Of a stretch of 64,000 nucleotides of DNA, positions 11,590-24,359 are shown piece after piece. The position numbers and the translations under genes are program-made. The notes beneath the pieces were generated by a model. That model had not been told where the DNA came from and ran no database searches. It was given only the letters and a program-made list of their open reading frames with translations. The stretch lies in the NCBI GenBank assembly GCA_946807835.1, contig OX327703.1, positions 6,951,501-7,015,500 on the forward strand. Reading direction: 5' to 3'. How positions within the stretch are numbered: position 1 is the first letter of the stretch; every line of letters begins with the position of its first letter. The DNA comes from Ailanthus altissimus. Lineage: Eukaryota > Streptophyta > Magnoliopsida > Sapindales > Simaroubaceae.

Positions 11590-12730
11590 ATAAATTAAAG
11601 GTAATATATTGGATTGTATGTTATAATTTTGATTTTAATTTTAATAATATTAAATATTATAATTTTAATTTTAATTACATTAATTTTATAATTATGATTC
11701 TAATTTTAATTTTAAATACGTTAAATATTATAATTTTAATTTTAATTTGATTAAATAATTTTAATTCTAAATTTAATTTCAATTTCGATTTTAATTACGT
11801 TAAATTTTATAATTTTAATTTTAAATTTGATTTCAATTACGTTCAATTTTAATTACGTTAAATATTATAATTCTAATTTTAATTTTAATTTCAATTATGT
11901 TAAATATTATAATTTCAAATCTAATTTCAATTATGTTAAAACGTTATAATTTCAAATCTAATTTCAATTTTAATTACTTAAATGTTATAATTCTAATAAC
12001 AATTTTAATTACGTTAAATGTTATAATTTTAATTCTAATTTCGATTTCAATTACATTAAGTGTTATAATTGCAATTCAAATTTTAATTTTAATTACATTA
12101 AATATTATAATTCTAATTTTAATTATATTTAATAATATAATTCTAATTTCAATTTCATTTACATTACATGTTATAATTTTAAATTTAATTTCAATTTCAA
12201 TTGCGTTAAAAGTTAAAATTCTAACTTTCAATTGTGTTAAATATTATAATTCTAATTTCAATTCTAATTCTAATTTTAATTACATAAATATTTAAATTTT
12301 AATTAAAATTAAATGTCATAATTCGAATTCCAATTCTAATTTCAATTATGTTAAAGTTATAATTCCAATTCCAATTATAATTAAATGTTAAAATGTTATA
12401 ATTCTAATTCCAATTCTGATTTTAATTACATCAAATAATATAATTCTAATTTTAGTTTAAAATACGTTAAATGTTATAATTTTAGTATCAATTTTAATTT
12501 CAATTACATTAAACATTATAATTCTAATTTTCATTTCAACTTTAATTACATTAGACGTTATAATTCTAATTCTAATTTTAAACTCAATTTCAATTACGTT
12601 AAATGTTATAATTAATAATTTCAATTTAATTTGAATAACATTAAATATTATAATTCTAATTTTAATTTTAATTACCTTAAATCTTATAATTTTAATTTCA
12701 GTTCTTAATCTAATTTCAAATTTGATATTG
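11590..12730. repeat. AATT minisatellite, left half, about 25 copies of ~45 bp
   Basis: The recurring unit is GTTAAATGTTATAATT followed by a run of AATTYY hexamers (AATTCT, AATTTC, AATTTT) and TTACG or TTACA. Copy length drifts between about 35 and 55 bp. Long open frames across it (such as 11897-12295) are periodic Ile/Leu/Ser/Asn strings produced by the repeat and are not genes. Confidence 0.9.
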
Positions 12731-12734
12731 TATA

Positions 12735-13384
12735 ATTTGTTTATTTAAGAAAATATTTGTAAAAATGAATTAATTAAATACTAAATAATTTAAAAAATAA
12801 TCTGTAATTATCGTCGAAGACTCGTCGAAAATGATGGCTGGCCGGGCGCTGTTTTCGGTTATACTCCGACGACAAAAATGATCAAATTTTGCATCATTGG
12901 ATTCTATTTTACATCATTTTATTATTTTTTATAAAAAAAATATCAAAAACAATAAAGTGCCGCAGCCACCATTGCCCCTCACCACCACATTTAACCGTCT
13001 TCTGGTCTTTTTCTATTAAAAATGACCACTATTGTACACATTAGAAAAAAAGAGTCAAATGATGTAAAATATGATCTTTTTAAAGCAGGATACTCGCTAA
13101 AAAATGACGGTTGACGGTCAACGAATCTTCGATGACAGTTACAAATTTTTTTTTTAATTATTTATCATTTAATTTATTTTTTTTGTAAAATATTTTTTAA
13201 AATATATACTAATTATATGATAACGCGTGTTATTTTATGCCACGTTTTATTTTTAATTTAATTATGTGGTTAGATTACTTTTTTTATCTTTCTACCATTA
13301 AAACTGACGATAAAAATTAACAAGTTATGGTAAAATTGGTAAAGTTATATTTATGCTTAAAATATTAGGGTAAATTTATCATTA
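12735..13384. mobile_element. fold-back element inserted in the minisatellite
   Basis: The minisatellite is interrupted by unrelated sequence with a long inverted repeat. About 12755-12840 (TTGTAAAAATGAATTAATTA ... TCGTCGAAGACTCGTCG) pairs with about 13108-13200. A GC-rich centre at 12836-12875 contains GGCTGGCCGGGCGCTG. The right flank (ATATGATAACGCGTGTTATT near 13215; terminal GGTAAATTTATCATTATCCC) resembles units of the 35612-36952 element, so I place both in one family. The left outer terminus appears missing or degraded. Confidence 0.6.
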
Positions 13385-14590
13385 TCCCTTAAAGTTTATA
13401 ATTCAGATTCTAATTCTAATTTCAATTACGTTAAATGTTAAAATTACAATTATAATTACAATTTTAATTAGGTTAAGTAATTTAAATTCCAAATCTAATT
13501 TCAATTTCGATTTAAATTACATTAAATGTTATAATTTTAATTCTAATTTTGATTTCAATTATGTTTAATGATACAATTTCAATTCCAATTACGTTAAATA
13601 TTATATTTTTATTTTTATTTTTAAATTTAATTTCAATTACGTTAAATGTACAATTTCAATTTCAATTAAGTTAAATGTTATAATTCTAATTTTAATTTTA
13701 ACTTCAATATTGTTAAATATTATAATTTCAATTTCAATTTCAATTTTAATTACATTAAATGTTATGATTCCAATTTCAATAACAATTTTAATTACATTAA
13801 ATGTTATAATTCCAATTCTAATTTCAATTTCAATTACACTAAATGTTATAATTTCAATTCCAATTTCGATTTTAATTACATTAAATGTTATAATTCAAAT
13901 TTAAATTTAAATTATATTAAATATCATAATTTTAATTCTAATTTCAATATTGATTTCACTGACATTCAATGTTATAATTGTAATTTCAATTTCCATTTCA
14001 ATTACGTTAAAGTTATAATTCTGATTTCAATTTCTATTATATTAAATATTATAATTCTAATTTCAATTATAATTTTAATTACATAAAATATTATAATTCT
14101 AATTTTAATTTCAACTTTCATTACAATAAATATTATAATTCCAATTCCAATTTTAATTTTAATTACGTTAAATGTTATAAATTCAAATCAAATTTTAATT
14201 TTAATTACCTTAAATGTTATAATTCTAATTCTAATTTCAATTTTAATTACATTAATTGTTGGAATTCTAAATCTAATTTTAATTTCAAGTATATAAATGT
14301 TATAATTCCAGTTCCATTTCTAATTCAAATTTCAATTACATTAAATGTTATAAATTCAAATCTAATTTTAATTTCAATTATGTTAAATGTCATACTTCTA
14401 ATTCTAATTTCAATTTCAATTACGTTAAATGTTATAATTCTAAATCTAATTTTAATTTTAAGTATATAAATGTTATAATTCCAGTTCCATTTTTAATTCT
14501 AATTTCAATTACGTTAAATGTTATAATTTTAATTTTAAATTACATTTTAATAATGTTTAATGTTATAATTAAATTTCTAATTTAAATTTC
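13385..14590. repeat. AATT minisatellite, right half, about 28 copies of ~45 bp
   Basis: This is the same unit as at 11590-12730 (GTTAAATGTTATAATT plus AATTYY hexamers). It resumes directly after the fold-back element. The open frame at 13710-13904 is a repeat artefact with period-like Ile-Ser-Ile-Thr-Leu-Asn-Val motifs. Confidence 0.9.
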
Positions 14591-15323
14591 AACAAATCTG
14601 AAATTAGAAGTTAGAAATATATTTTGGACTTGTTATGTATTTTTGCAACAAATCCGCAATTGGAAATTATAAATATTTTCTTGAAAATAAGAATTTTTTA
14701 TGTGGATTATTTATTTTAGAAATTAAAATTTTGAATTTGTTATATATTTTTGAAATTAAAAGTTGGAATGTTATGATAGTTTAATAAATGCCTTAAAAAT
14801 TTTAAAAAAAAATTTAAAATATAAGAACACCCAAAAAAAAGTAAAAGTCAAAAGTTAAAACCAACAAAAAAAACTTTAATTTAGCGTAATTAAAATATTT
14901 TGTTATATATGTTTAAATTTAGCGTAATTAAAATTTTATTTATAATTTTAATAAAAAATAGTTAATTCAATATTAATTATTCATTAACTTAGATTAATAA
15001 TAACTATTTTAAATATGAAATTAAATAATATTTAATAAAAAATTAAAGATTAAATATAAAAAATTAAATTAAATACCACACGACGTCTTTGTAGTGGTAC
15101 CATGTGGTGAAGCATTTATATTAACTATGGTTATTTAGAACACTCATAAAATATCATTATTTTGTATTATATTATATTTTTTTGTACAATTAAATACAAA
15201 CTCGCAATTTATAAAAAAGTGGGGACACCTTATTTGGTGGGTGAGAGGCACAAAAAGACGGAAACGTCATACGTTAAGTGGTATACAACATACAATATAT
15301 TGTAGATGTAAAAAGTGAAAATA
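14591..15323. other. AT-rich spacer
   Basis: No gene seen. Includes a short two-copy motif TTTAGCGTAATTAAAAT (about 14880 and 14917). Confidence 0.4.
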
Positions 15324-15903
15324 TGTTACATGATATAAGGAGATGTTATTTTATAGGTGTCCATACAAGTGTAGTTTTTATATATTTTACAAAAATAAAA
15401 ATAAAATAATTACAAACAATATCATGTATGTTCTCACTTAATAGATTATATGTTCTTACTATTTGATATTTTCACCAAAAAAGTGCATGTATCCCCACTT
15501 TTACATTTTTAGCGCGTTGTTGGTTACAATTGAAAATAAGTCACTAAGGGGAGACAATTTTATGAATGTCTTACATAAATTTGGTTTTCATATATATTAC
15601 AAAAAATTAATTAATTACAAAGAACATCATGTATGTTCACACTTAATATACTAAATATTTTTACTATTTGTAATTTTCACCTAAAAAAGTGTCTATATTC
15701 CCACTTTCATATTGTTAACGTATTATCGATTTTTATTGAAAATAAGTCACATAATATAAGGGGAAGCAATTTTATGGGTGTCCTACATAAGTTTGATTTT
15801 CATATATGTTACAAAAAAATTAAGAATAAATTAATTACAAAGAACAGAATATACGTTCTCACTTAATATACTACATGTTCTCACTATTTGCACTTGTCAC
15901 TCA
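15324..15903. repeat. tandem repeat, about 2.75 copies of ~210 bp
   Basis: Three successive modules start near 15324, 15539 and 15745. Each contains a GTYACATRATATAAGG-like start, TTTTATRGGTGTCC, a CATATATRTTACAAAAA segment, GTATGTTCTCACTTAATA, and then CACCAAAAAAGTG with CCCACTTT. Short frames at 15463-15866 read through the units but show no domain. Confidence 0.8.
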
Positions 15904-15907
15904 ACAA

Positions 15908-16823
15908 AATAAATAAAATGAATATGTGGTATGGTATCATTTCATAGTTGAATATTATAATAAACATATTTTAGACATTTGTGTTTTATTTTATGGTATA
16001 AAAAATTTTAAGTTTAAATTTTTCTCACATTTTTTTTTCTTTTTTTTTTTGGGTATAACAAAATATTATTCTTGTGAAAGTTGTGGATTACCATTTGTTA
16101 GCTTTGTTGTGACATATTCATGAAAATGAAAGTGGGAAAAGATAAGGATTGAATTAAGAACCTCTATGAGTTGTCCCTTATCCTCAAAATTTTATTGCCA
16201 CAAGAAGTAGATATATGTTCTATGAAATTAAAAGTAATAATAAATAAATAAATAAATAGATAAAATTGTAAGACTAGCGTTTGCCGAGGTAAGTCTTGTA
16301 CACCTTTCTAATTTTAATAAAGACTTCAAGTTCTGATATATATCAAAGTGGTGTATTAATTCTCTTCTTATTTTAGGTAGTTATTTTTTATATGAGAAAT
16401 TTTTTATCTTTTTAATTTGAATAACAGTATAGTTAGAATCAAAGTCGTTATTAAATTATAATGTTAATAGTACTCAGTAGGGACAAACATGTAATTGCAT
16501 AGGCGAACAAACGGTCAAGGAGATGTCAGCTGATACTTTTTTAAGTTCTAATGATATAAAGTTCAAAACAAAAGAGGACGATTTAACTAGTCTAATTGTG
16601 TAATTATGGAATCTCAATCATTTTTATTACCTTTTAAATGAACGTCACGGTTGATTATGTGTCTTTTCAAATTGTTTAAGATATAAATTAATGGTGGAGA
16701 TTTAATTATGTCAATCAATCTACACCACAGATAAAGGTAAGTTGAAAAATATAGAAAAAAAATTCAATGTTTAAATAAATATAAAATATATTCTTTAAAA
16801 TTAAAAATAATAAAATTTTTTTT
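15908..16823. repeat. R2: second copy of the near-identical 0.92-kb direct repeat
   Basis: See R1 at 10661-11578. The start-to-start offset is 5,247 bp. R2 is followed directly by sequence not found after R1, so the pair is R - 4.3-kb spacer - R and not a duplicated 5.2-kb unit. No coding potential; the 65-residue frame at 15926-16123 is Phe-rich composition. Confidence 0.9.
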
Positions 16824-17496
16824 TCAAATTAAGTGGTTGAGGGTTACATAATTATTGAAAGTAAAGATTAAGATACTCTTTTACAACTTACAATTGTCAC
16901 TAAAATGTAATAAATGCAACAACAAATACAACTATTATAATTAATGCATAAAACAACTAACTACTACCTGACTCTTTTCTTTTAACATTCTCCAGAACTT
17001 TAAATTTTTTAATATGATTAAGTGCAGTTCACTAGATTTTATTTTTAGGTCCTTGCAATTAGACACTTCTATATCAATGTTATAAATATAAAAGTAACGT
17101 ACACTAATTTTTTAAAAAATAGAAAATATTTTGAGTATAAATGTAAATTTGGGTGTTAATAAATAAACAATTATTAGAATATGTTAGAATGACTAATAAT
17201 TATTGGCCACTAATAATTTAGTGGCGATTAAAAAATTTCACAATTGATAGAGTATGAATAATATGATTAGAAAATTTAAAATAGGTAATTTATTTAATAA
17301 CTTTTCGGTGTTCTTTTTTTTTTGTTCAAATATTTTGTGGTATGTAGCTTCTTAGGAAAATAATAAAAAAACATTTCGTCTACTTAAACAAACACTTATA
17401 ACTATCTATCTAAAGTGTTTTTAATTAGTAATGTCAAAAGTACTCGTAAATATAGTTTAGTCCCTTGAATCAAAAAAATCTTATGAATATATAAGT

Positions 17497-17752
17497 GGAA
17501 AATTGTCATTTTAATCCCTATATTTTTGTTGAATTACTCATTAAGTTCTTAATATTTTAAAAATTATCAATTGTGTTTTTTAGGGACGAAAATTGTCATG
17601 TTTTAAGGATAAAAATGGTAGTGAAAAAGTATATTTCAGGAATGAAAATGACAACAAAAAAGTCCTTAAAAGGTGTAATTGGTAATTTTTGAAATATTAT
17701 GGACCAAGTGAGTAATTCAACAAAAATACAGAGACTAAACTATTAACTTTCC
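17497..17752. mobile_element. MULE-type MITE, 256 bp, 9-bp TSD
   Basis: It is absent from the same place in units B and C. The ends are GGAAAATTGTCATTTTAATC and, reverse complemented, GGAAAGTTAATAGTTTAGTC. The inverted repeats of about 110 bp leave almost no loop. The flanks are TATATAAGT (17488-17496) and TACATAAGT (17753-17761), 8/9 identical. A 9-bp TSD with GG termini fits Mutator-like elements. Confidence 0.85.
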
Positions 17753-17853
17753 TACATAAGTAATATATTAAAATTCTATAATTTATAGGTGATTGATACT
17801 TGTTATTAAATTTGTGTTACTTAATGCTTTATACGTACTTAATACTTTAAAAT

Positions 17854-18594
17854 TGTTGACAAAAAATTTGATTTCTTAAGCTAACGAGTTTTAAATTTTT
17901 TTTATTAAAGGAATGAACATGGGCCTGTTGGATTGAGCTACACTGGAAATGGGTTCTGAACTTTGCTGCTTAAACTTTCTTGCAAAAAATATAGTCGTGT
18001 TATGTTTTAGCTAGTGGTTGTTTTGGTGAGGCCCTTTAATGTCTAAGTTAATGATTCTAAAAAAAAAAAAGAGTTGTTTGAAAGTATTAAGTAAAAAAAA
18101 ATGTCATTATCTTTGACAATAGTCGAACTTTTTTTTTTTATAGCTGATTCTTACCATTTAATCTTGAAAATCACGAGTTAAATGGTAAGCTGTCTTCCCT
18201 TAATTGACAGCGTACTCGAAGTGATTAAATTGGGGTCAATCCTAAGATTTCAACCACATACCTTATAAATAAGATATTTGACTTAACCCCACAATTCTTG
18301 GGGTCTTACTTAATTGAGAGATGAATCGTAGGATCAATGAGTACTCATAGTCTTAGGGTTATTCTTGCTCAGGGGTTTTTGATTGGAGAGATTGTTGAAG
18401 GATCATTTCTCGAATAGTTTTTAAAAAGGGGAACTTGAGCTTATGACCTTGGCTCGTTCTGAGAGCTCTATTTATCTGTAAGGGAATTGGACTAGGCCCG
18501 TGGCCTAAGATCCTTATCCTAGCCCATTACTTTGGCTAATTTCCAAAAGAAGGGGGGTTTGGACCTGTATTTGGGCAGATTTCACAGGAAACAA
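17854..18594. mobile_element. solo LTR, about 740 bp, TSD AAAAT
   Basis: Inserted in unit A only; B and C read straight through (TTTAAAACTCTTTAGACAAA). It starts TGTTGACAAAAAATTTG and ends CAGGAAACA, with AAAAT at 17849-17853 and 18595-18599. One extra A at the right border makes the last base uncertain. It contains a GC-richer block with GAGCTCTATTTATCTG. Orientation and superfamily are unknown. Confidence 0.65.
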
Positions 18595-18602
18595 AAAATC
18601 TT

Positions 18603-19051
18603 TAGACAAAATGCAGCTTTATGAGAAATAAATTCACATATGGCAAAGTTAAGTTCATTCCAAAATTTGAAATTTTTATTTCACCTAGAGATAAACAATT
18701 GCTCTCACCTAACAAGCTAGGTTCTTTACAAGGAGTCAATTCGTAACAAAGTGAATTCAACATATCGTGTTCCAAATATTGATGTTGCTATGATTGCAAC
18801 AATTAATAACAAATATGTATAATATCTAGAATACATAGCAACAGATTAGCAGTGTTACAGTCATCAATTAATATTGAATGAAGTAATGAAGCAATTTGCC
18901 TCCCTTTCCCCCATAAACGAACTTGGAAGCTTAAAAACATCCCACGTGGAAGAGGAAGATACGTTTGCTTGGTTGGCCATAGAATTGATATATAGGAGCT
19001 AAAACAAGCCACCAAGATGAATTTGCTGGGATTGCCAAGGCTATTCACCAA
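18603..19051. other. conserved core block of unit A (copy of the block at 59623-60085)
   Basis: This is the best-conserved stretch across A, B, C and D. In unit A the plus-strand frame that is open in unit C (59852-60085) is broken by a TGA, a one-base length change in the CCCTTTCCCCC tract and a later insertion. An 82-residue minus-strand frame (18803-19051) exists but is not preserved in the other copies. No function recognised. Confidence 0.5.
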
Positions 19052-20911
19052 TCAATGACTTTTTTTCAATACAAAAACTTAGAATTATTTTATTAATATT
19101 ATCTATCGGTCTCAAATAAAAATTAATAAATTTTGAGAATATATAAATAAATAAATATCATTGTCTAACAAATTAGTCTTTAAATCATTGACAAACGCTC
19201 GACTTGTAACATAAAGATAAAATTTAATTTACAATGTTCATTGTTGTATTTCTATTATTCCTTTTTTTTTTCCTTTAAGTTTTTAATTTCTATTATTGTG
19301 TCTTAAGAACACATATTAATAGATAAAAATTTGTTATCAACAAATGAAATTGCTTCGAAATTTATTGGTCAATGAAATAATGTCAATAAATTATGAAATT
19401 TTATATTATATCTTTGTTTAACTCATTTTTTAATCTGTTGACTCGAAATTTAGACAATTTCGAATCAACGAGTTGAATTTATTTTTTTTAAATTAAGCTA
19501 GTTCACCTTAAGGACACTGAGCTTGATTAGAATCCTATAACTAAAAAGGGAGACCACGTTGGAAGTTTTTTCAATGATGATACTTTGATACTTAAGTAAA
19601 AAAAAAAGATAAAAATAATAAAAAGATAATAAAAGGGTGATAAAAAGAGAGAGGCTTATTTAGAGTCAGCAAAAAATCTCTCTTAGCTCAACAATTTTGA
19701 CCCATTTTTATAAGTATTAAGGATATCAATCAACCTATTAATAATATAATTCTCTCTTGCCATATTTTCATTGTTGCTATAACATTATAATTAATTCGTG
19801 TATAATTTGTTTCTTTTTTTGCGTTAAATTAAAGTTTATATAAAGGCTTATTTTGTACTATATCAAATAGAGTAAAATATATATTTCTCTTATATTTCTT
19901 AAAATAGAGTTTCGAGGCGAGTTCTTCTCATGGTCATAGAATTTCGTTAGAATTGAAAAGTATTAAAACTTTTCATTCTTGGACTCGTTTATTAGAATTT
20001 TACCAAATTAGCGATATATCTTTTTTATTCTTGTAGGACTCATGCCAAGATTATAGGGATTATATTTGTAGAAAAAACCTTAGATTCAGGATTCTTGGTG
20101 GCTAGTCTACTTTAGGTTGCTAGTATGTAAACAAGGTGGTCGACTTAGTCGTGGAGAGTACACAATATCGAGCACTCCTCTTGAGAGAATCGAGAACTAC
20201 AAGCTAGCTCAATGATATCTCTTTATTTGTTGAGATTTATCAAGGATGGTGAGCTGCAACCAATATGTCTTTGAAGTATTTGGCCTGCACTTATGGCTAA
20301 GGGAGAAACACGATCTTTTCAAGAAATTGTGACACATAACATGTAACAAAATTTAATGTAACATTTTCTTTATTATACTTTTTCCAATTATCACTAAAGC
20401 AAATAATTTTCGTGGTCTCTAAAATTACAAACAATGATTCTAATTATATAGAACTATAAAAGAAAAAAAATTGTTGATTACCAGATTTTTAGGTTTGTGG
20501 GGGGAAAAAAAAGTTGCAAGATAGCAAAAGTTTGAGAATTAAAAATTTGTATAGTAGTTAAAGTCTCTATTTAAAAATTTAAGAGACACCAAAATAAAGT
20601 GTGTTTAGTCTATGATAAGATATTACGAAACTGAACTATTTGGATTAAGCTTTTGCTTTTTCAACAAGTTTTTAAACTTATCCAAAATTAAGATGGACTC
20701 TCCTTTTTCTCATCAATTATTACTCTATACCACTTATATTTATTCTTTCTTCATGTTTCAGAAACTCATCCAAATCTAGAATCTCCTTCTCTACTACTGT
20801 ATTTATTTAAAATATATAATTGCATCTGCAAGCTCGAAAACTGAAGATGCTGATATTTGTTGTTTAAGAAATTTAAGACAAAGCATCTAGTTGTTTTGCT
20901 CGAATGATAAG

Positions 20912-22591
20912 TGTTAGGGATAATGCCATAAAAATATATATTTGTATTGTTTTTATGAAATTAATAAAGTTACAATTTTATACTTAATAAGTGTTCATAA
21001 TTTTGTGACATAAATATCAGAAAATTCTTTGTTTATTTATGTAACCATAACTTTAATATATAATTATTATATACAAGAGGATTAAAGTTATAGATAATAA
21101 ACAGAAAAGTCCGTAATAAATTAATTAAAGTTTGAAATCTTTAATTAAATATTACTAGTGCGGTCCACAGATATTTAGAATGTAATAATCTTATCCAAAT
21201 CACTAATGTAGTGACATTATAGTAAATGCACTATATATAATATGATTATATAGGACTGGACCAGACGTAGTTTGAATTTTTATGTAAAATACCGTTGTTA
21301 ATTAAAAATTCAAATAACGTCAATTGATGATCATATGCAGGTTAACCTTAATCATGAATGATCATAAACTCCTGTTTGTGTCATTATGTCATTTGAAATA
21401 CTCGTTACGGTTTGTCTAAAGAACAGACTAAAAACTTGTATTTTGGTAATATAATGAGATAAACGATTGAGAATATAATTTGTAGATATGGAATTCATTC
21501 ATTCTTAATAGAAGTTAGAAAGAATGTTCTCTTAAGGGTTAATTCTAGAACTGAACGGTTAGAGCGCTCAATTTGTTATAATGTTACAAATTAACTATTC
21601 ACTAGTGAATTAATGGTACTTAAGGATAAAGAAATAATTAGAGGAGTAAAACGGTAATTAACATAGCTCTAATTATGAACCATTTATGGAGGGTTGAATT
21701 GCATGTAATGATTAAATCAATTGACTGCTCTAAATTTTCTGAGTAAATTATATCTACAATTTCAAGAGTGCAATTTCAAGTTTTTAGTGGAATAACATTG
21801 AAATTAATAAATTGAATTAATTAATTATTCAAAATTTATTGGAGCTTAAAATTATAGGTCCATAGGTCCCCAATACCACCTTTTTATTATTATAGTGAAA
21901 AATTAAAAAGGATTGTGTTATTATATAAATTGTTTGTATCTAGAAAATAGTTTTCAAATACGTATATTTTATATTTGGATAAAATTAATTAATTAAAAAT
22001 TAATTAATATAGATAAGATCTTATCCAAATATAATTAAATATTTAATTCAAGAAATTAAATAAATAAAATCTTAAGGATAATTTTTAAAATTATCAAAAG
22101 ATTTTATTTTTAATTTTAGTGTTTTCCTTTTATTAAAAGACTAATAATGCTCAAATGTTTGGTATTATACATTAATCATAAAGAGTATGACTCTATGTAG
22201 TTTACATAAATTAAGTCTCATTTTAAGAGATAATAATTTAATTAATAAATATTATTAATTAAATTATTATTTTAAAATAAGAAGACTAGTCAAAATAAAA
22301 CACAACACACACGTAAAAGAAAAAAAATGCAGGATATGTATTTTTTTTTCTTAAGAGTAGAAAAAATTGGAAGCCCACTCTTCCTCTCAATGTAAAATAA
22401 GAGGTTTGGTTTGAAATCCTTTGGTACAAGAAAACTCGGCATGGATTCAAGGTATATTCTTGTTAATTATTTATTTTAACATTAAATTCATGTATTCATA
22501 AAATCCTTAGATAAAAAATATTTTTATCTAATGAAAATAAAAATTAAAGAATTTTTGTTTTCTATTCCGCTGCGTTATTAATGTCATCATA
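20912..22591. mobile_element. probable solo LTR, about 1.68 kb
   Basis: Unit D reads through this place (GTTGTTTAACAAATCTTGGATAAAGCC) while A carries extra sequence. It starts TGTTAGGGATAATGCC. The end has a copia-like CCGCTGCG tail (22567-22574) and finishes ATCATA, where CA may have become TA. ATAAG (20907-20911) versus ATAAC (22592-22596) is a 4/5 TSD. About 300 bp further right (22597-22915) also lacks a counterpart in D, so another small event is present. Confidence 0.5.
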
Positions 22592-23742
22592 ATAACTTTT
22601 CAATCTTTGTATCTTTCGACTTGAGGTTAAGAGTTGAACCCTACCTACAATTCTTTCATTTTTGTAAGGATAGTTGATCGTCTCATCATATAGGTGTAGA
22701 CCCAAGTCCTTCTATTGTGTAAGTGTAGATTCGAATATGCATAATTGTTAAATGATGTATAATTTTGATAAATGTATGTTGTATAATAAATATAAAAAAT
22801 CTCATTATAAAAGTGTAGGTTGAAACATGCATAAATGTCGAATGATGTATAATTTTAATAGATATATATATATATTATATAATAAATATATGATATATTA
22901 TTTTTATTAAAAAAAGAAAGAAATTTAGGATGAAGCTAAAATCAACAGTTGAGCTGTTGAAGTGTAATCTAGAACCAATATTTTATTTTGATTACGAACA
23001 AAAGAAGACTACATTATTAAACCAATCTTCAGTACTAATCCTGGGTTCTCAGCTAAACTACTTAATTATTTATTACGTTAAATAGTTAGCAAAAGATTTC
23101 GATAAGTTTTTTTTTTAACAGTAGGTAGCAATAGCAAGAGAAAAAAAAAAAGAAAACAGTGTGCTATTATATAGAGAGTAGAAACAAAAGGATGAATATT
23201 TCATTTGGGTGACCGAGTTTAGCAGCAAATTAATCTGAAATCTGAGCTGGAATATGGCTTAGTTCTTGGCAGATTATTTGGCAAGTGGGGATAAAAATAG
23301 AAAGGCAAATGATTGATTTGCTGAGAAGGCAAAACAAATTTATTTTTTTACTATGATTGGAAATTGGCTGGCTATATATGTAATATAATAAATGAAAAAA
23401 AAAAACAAAAAAAACATGATAATTGACATCAAATAAACTGATTTGGTCAAGCCCCCCAATGACAAATTGATAATGTTGTCTTTGATATTTGGGTGGAGCA
23501 TTTAGCATTATCATTGCCGAAGATGGCGGATCAAAAGTTACTTTCTTTAGAAGCAAACAAACAATTAGGGTTTCGGGATCTGATATTACACATGTCATTG
23601 AACCCCAGATCTAATACACTACTATTTCCTAAAAATTTATGTAGAAAATATACATATATACATGGGTTGAGAAATTATGTTTTTTTTTTAAGTAGCTTCT
23701 TCAAATAATTTTTTTTTAAAGTAGAGTTCACTAATATATATA

Positions 23743-23866
23743 GGATATTAACACTGCCAACCTTTGGGGTTGGCACAAATTATATTTTAATAATAATTTT
23801 AATTTTAATTATATTGTTAATCTCTTTGCTTAATTTAATTATACTTTAGTTTTAAGCATTCTTGAT
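23743..23866. mobile_element. half of a GGxTATTAAC-family MITE
   Basis: The left terminus reads GGATATTAACACTGCCAACC, then GGTTGGCACAAATTATATTT. The mate terminus is missing. In unit B the homologous place carries the same sequence as the reverse complement, ending TGTCATTGTTAATACC near 52333. This suggests a pre-duplication insertion with different halves lost, or two insertions. Confidence 0.45.
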
Positions 23867-24359
23867 ACTCCATTATTGTTGTTTCTTTCTTTTTTTTTTT
23901 CTTTTAATGTTTTATTTTCATCGAAACATTAATTTGGTATCCACGAAACCATGAACCCCCAATATAAATATTTATATTTTCCTCATCGTTCTAAGATCCT
24001 TGTATGTCAATTTAATATTTTAATACTTTTCAGTCTTTTCAAGCTTCTGCTGCAACTGATCTTCAATCCTATTACGTTTCTAAAATAAAATAAAATTTTA
24101 AGGGGGAAAAAAAGGTAACTAGATTTGAAGAATCTTTTAATTCAATATATGATGTATCTGAAGTGGGTCTGGGTCCAAAACAAATCATATACCGTGAACA
24201 GTGAACTTGACAACAATCTTTCTGCAGTTTTTGTTTTTAGTTTCTTGTTCTATGTTCTGTTCCAAAAAATTATTGATTTGTCACAAGCAAATTTCTAATC
24301 AAATAATTTGTTTAATAAATTAATAAATAAATAATAAAAGTTGTTCCCTTAGGAAATAG

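Noticed and set aside
11496..12295. Open frames of 84 and 132 codons as genes
   Set aside because: They lie wholly in the AATT minisatellite. The translations are periodic Ile/Leu/Asn/Ser strings with no domain, and other frames of the array are similarly open.
13710..13904. 64-codon Ile/Ser/Thr-rich frame
   Set aside because: Same minisatellite artefact.
10661..16823. R1 and R2 as LTRs of a large non-coding retrotransposon
   Set aside because: No TG...CA termini, no primer-binding site after R1, no polypurine tract before R2, no target duplication found.
20690..20790. A start-like ATGGACTCTCC...TTCATGTTTCAG segment as a membrane-anchor exon (P450-like)
   Set aside because: Several frames are open, the A, B and D copies do not preserve one frame, and no following exon was found.
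23493..23708. 71-codon plus-strand frame beginning ATGGAGCATTTAGC
   Set aside because: Unit B has a 40-base deletion inside it. No domain, and the overlapping minus frame is equally open.
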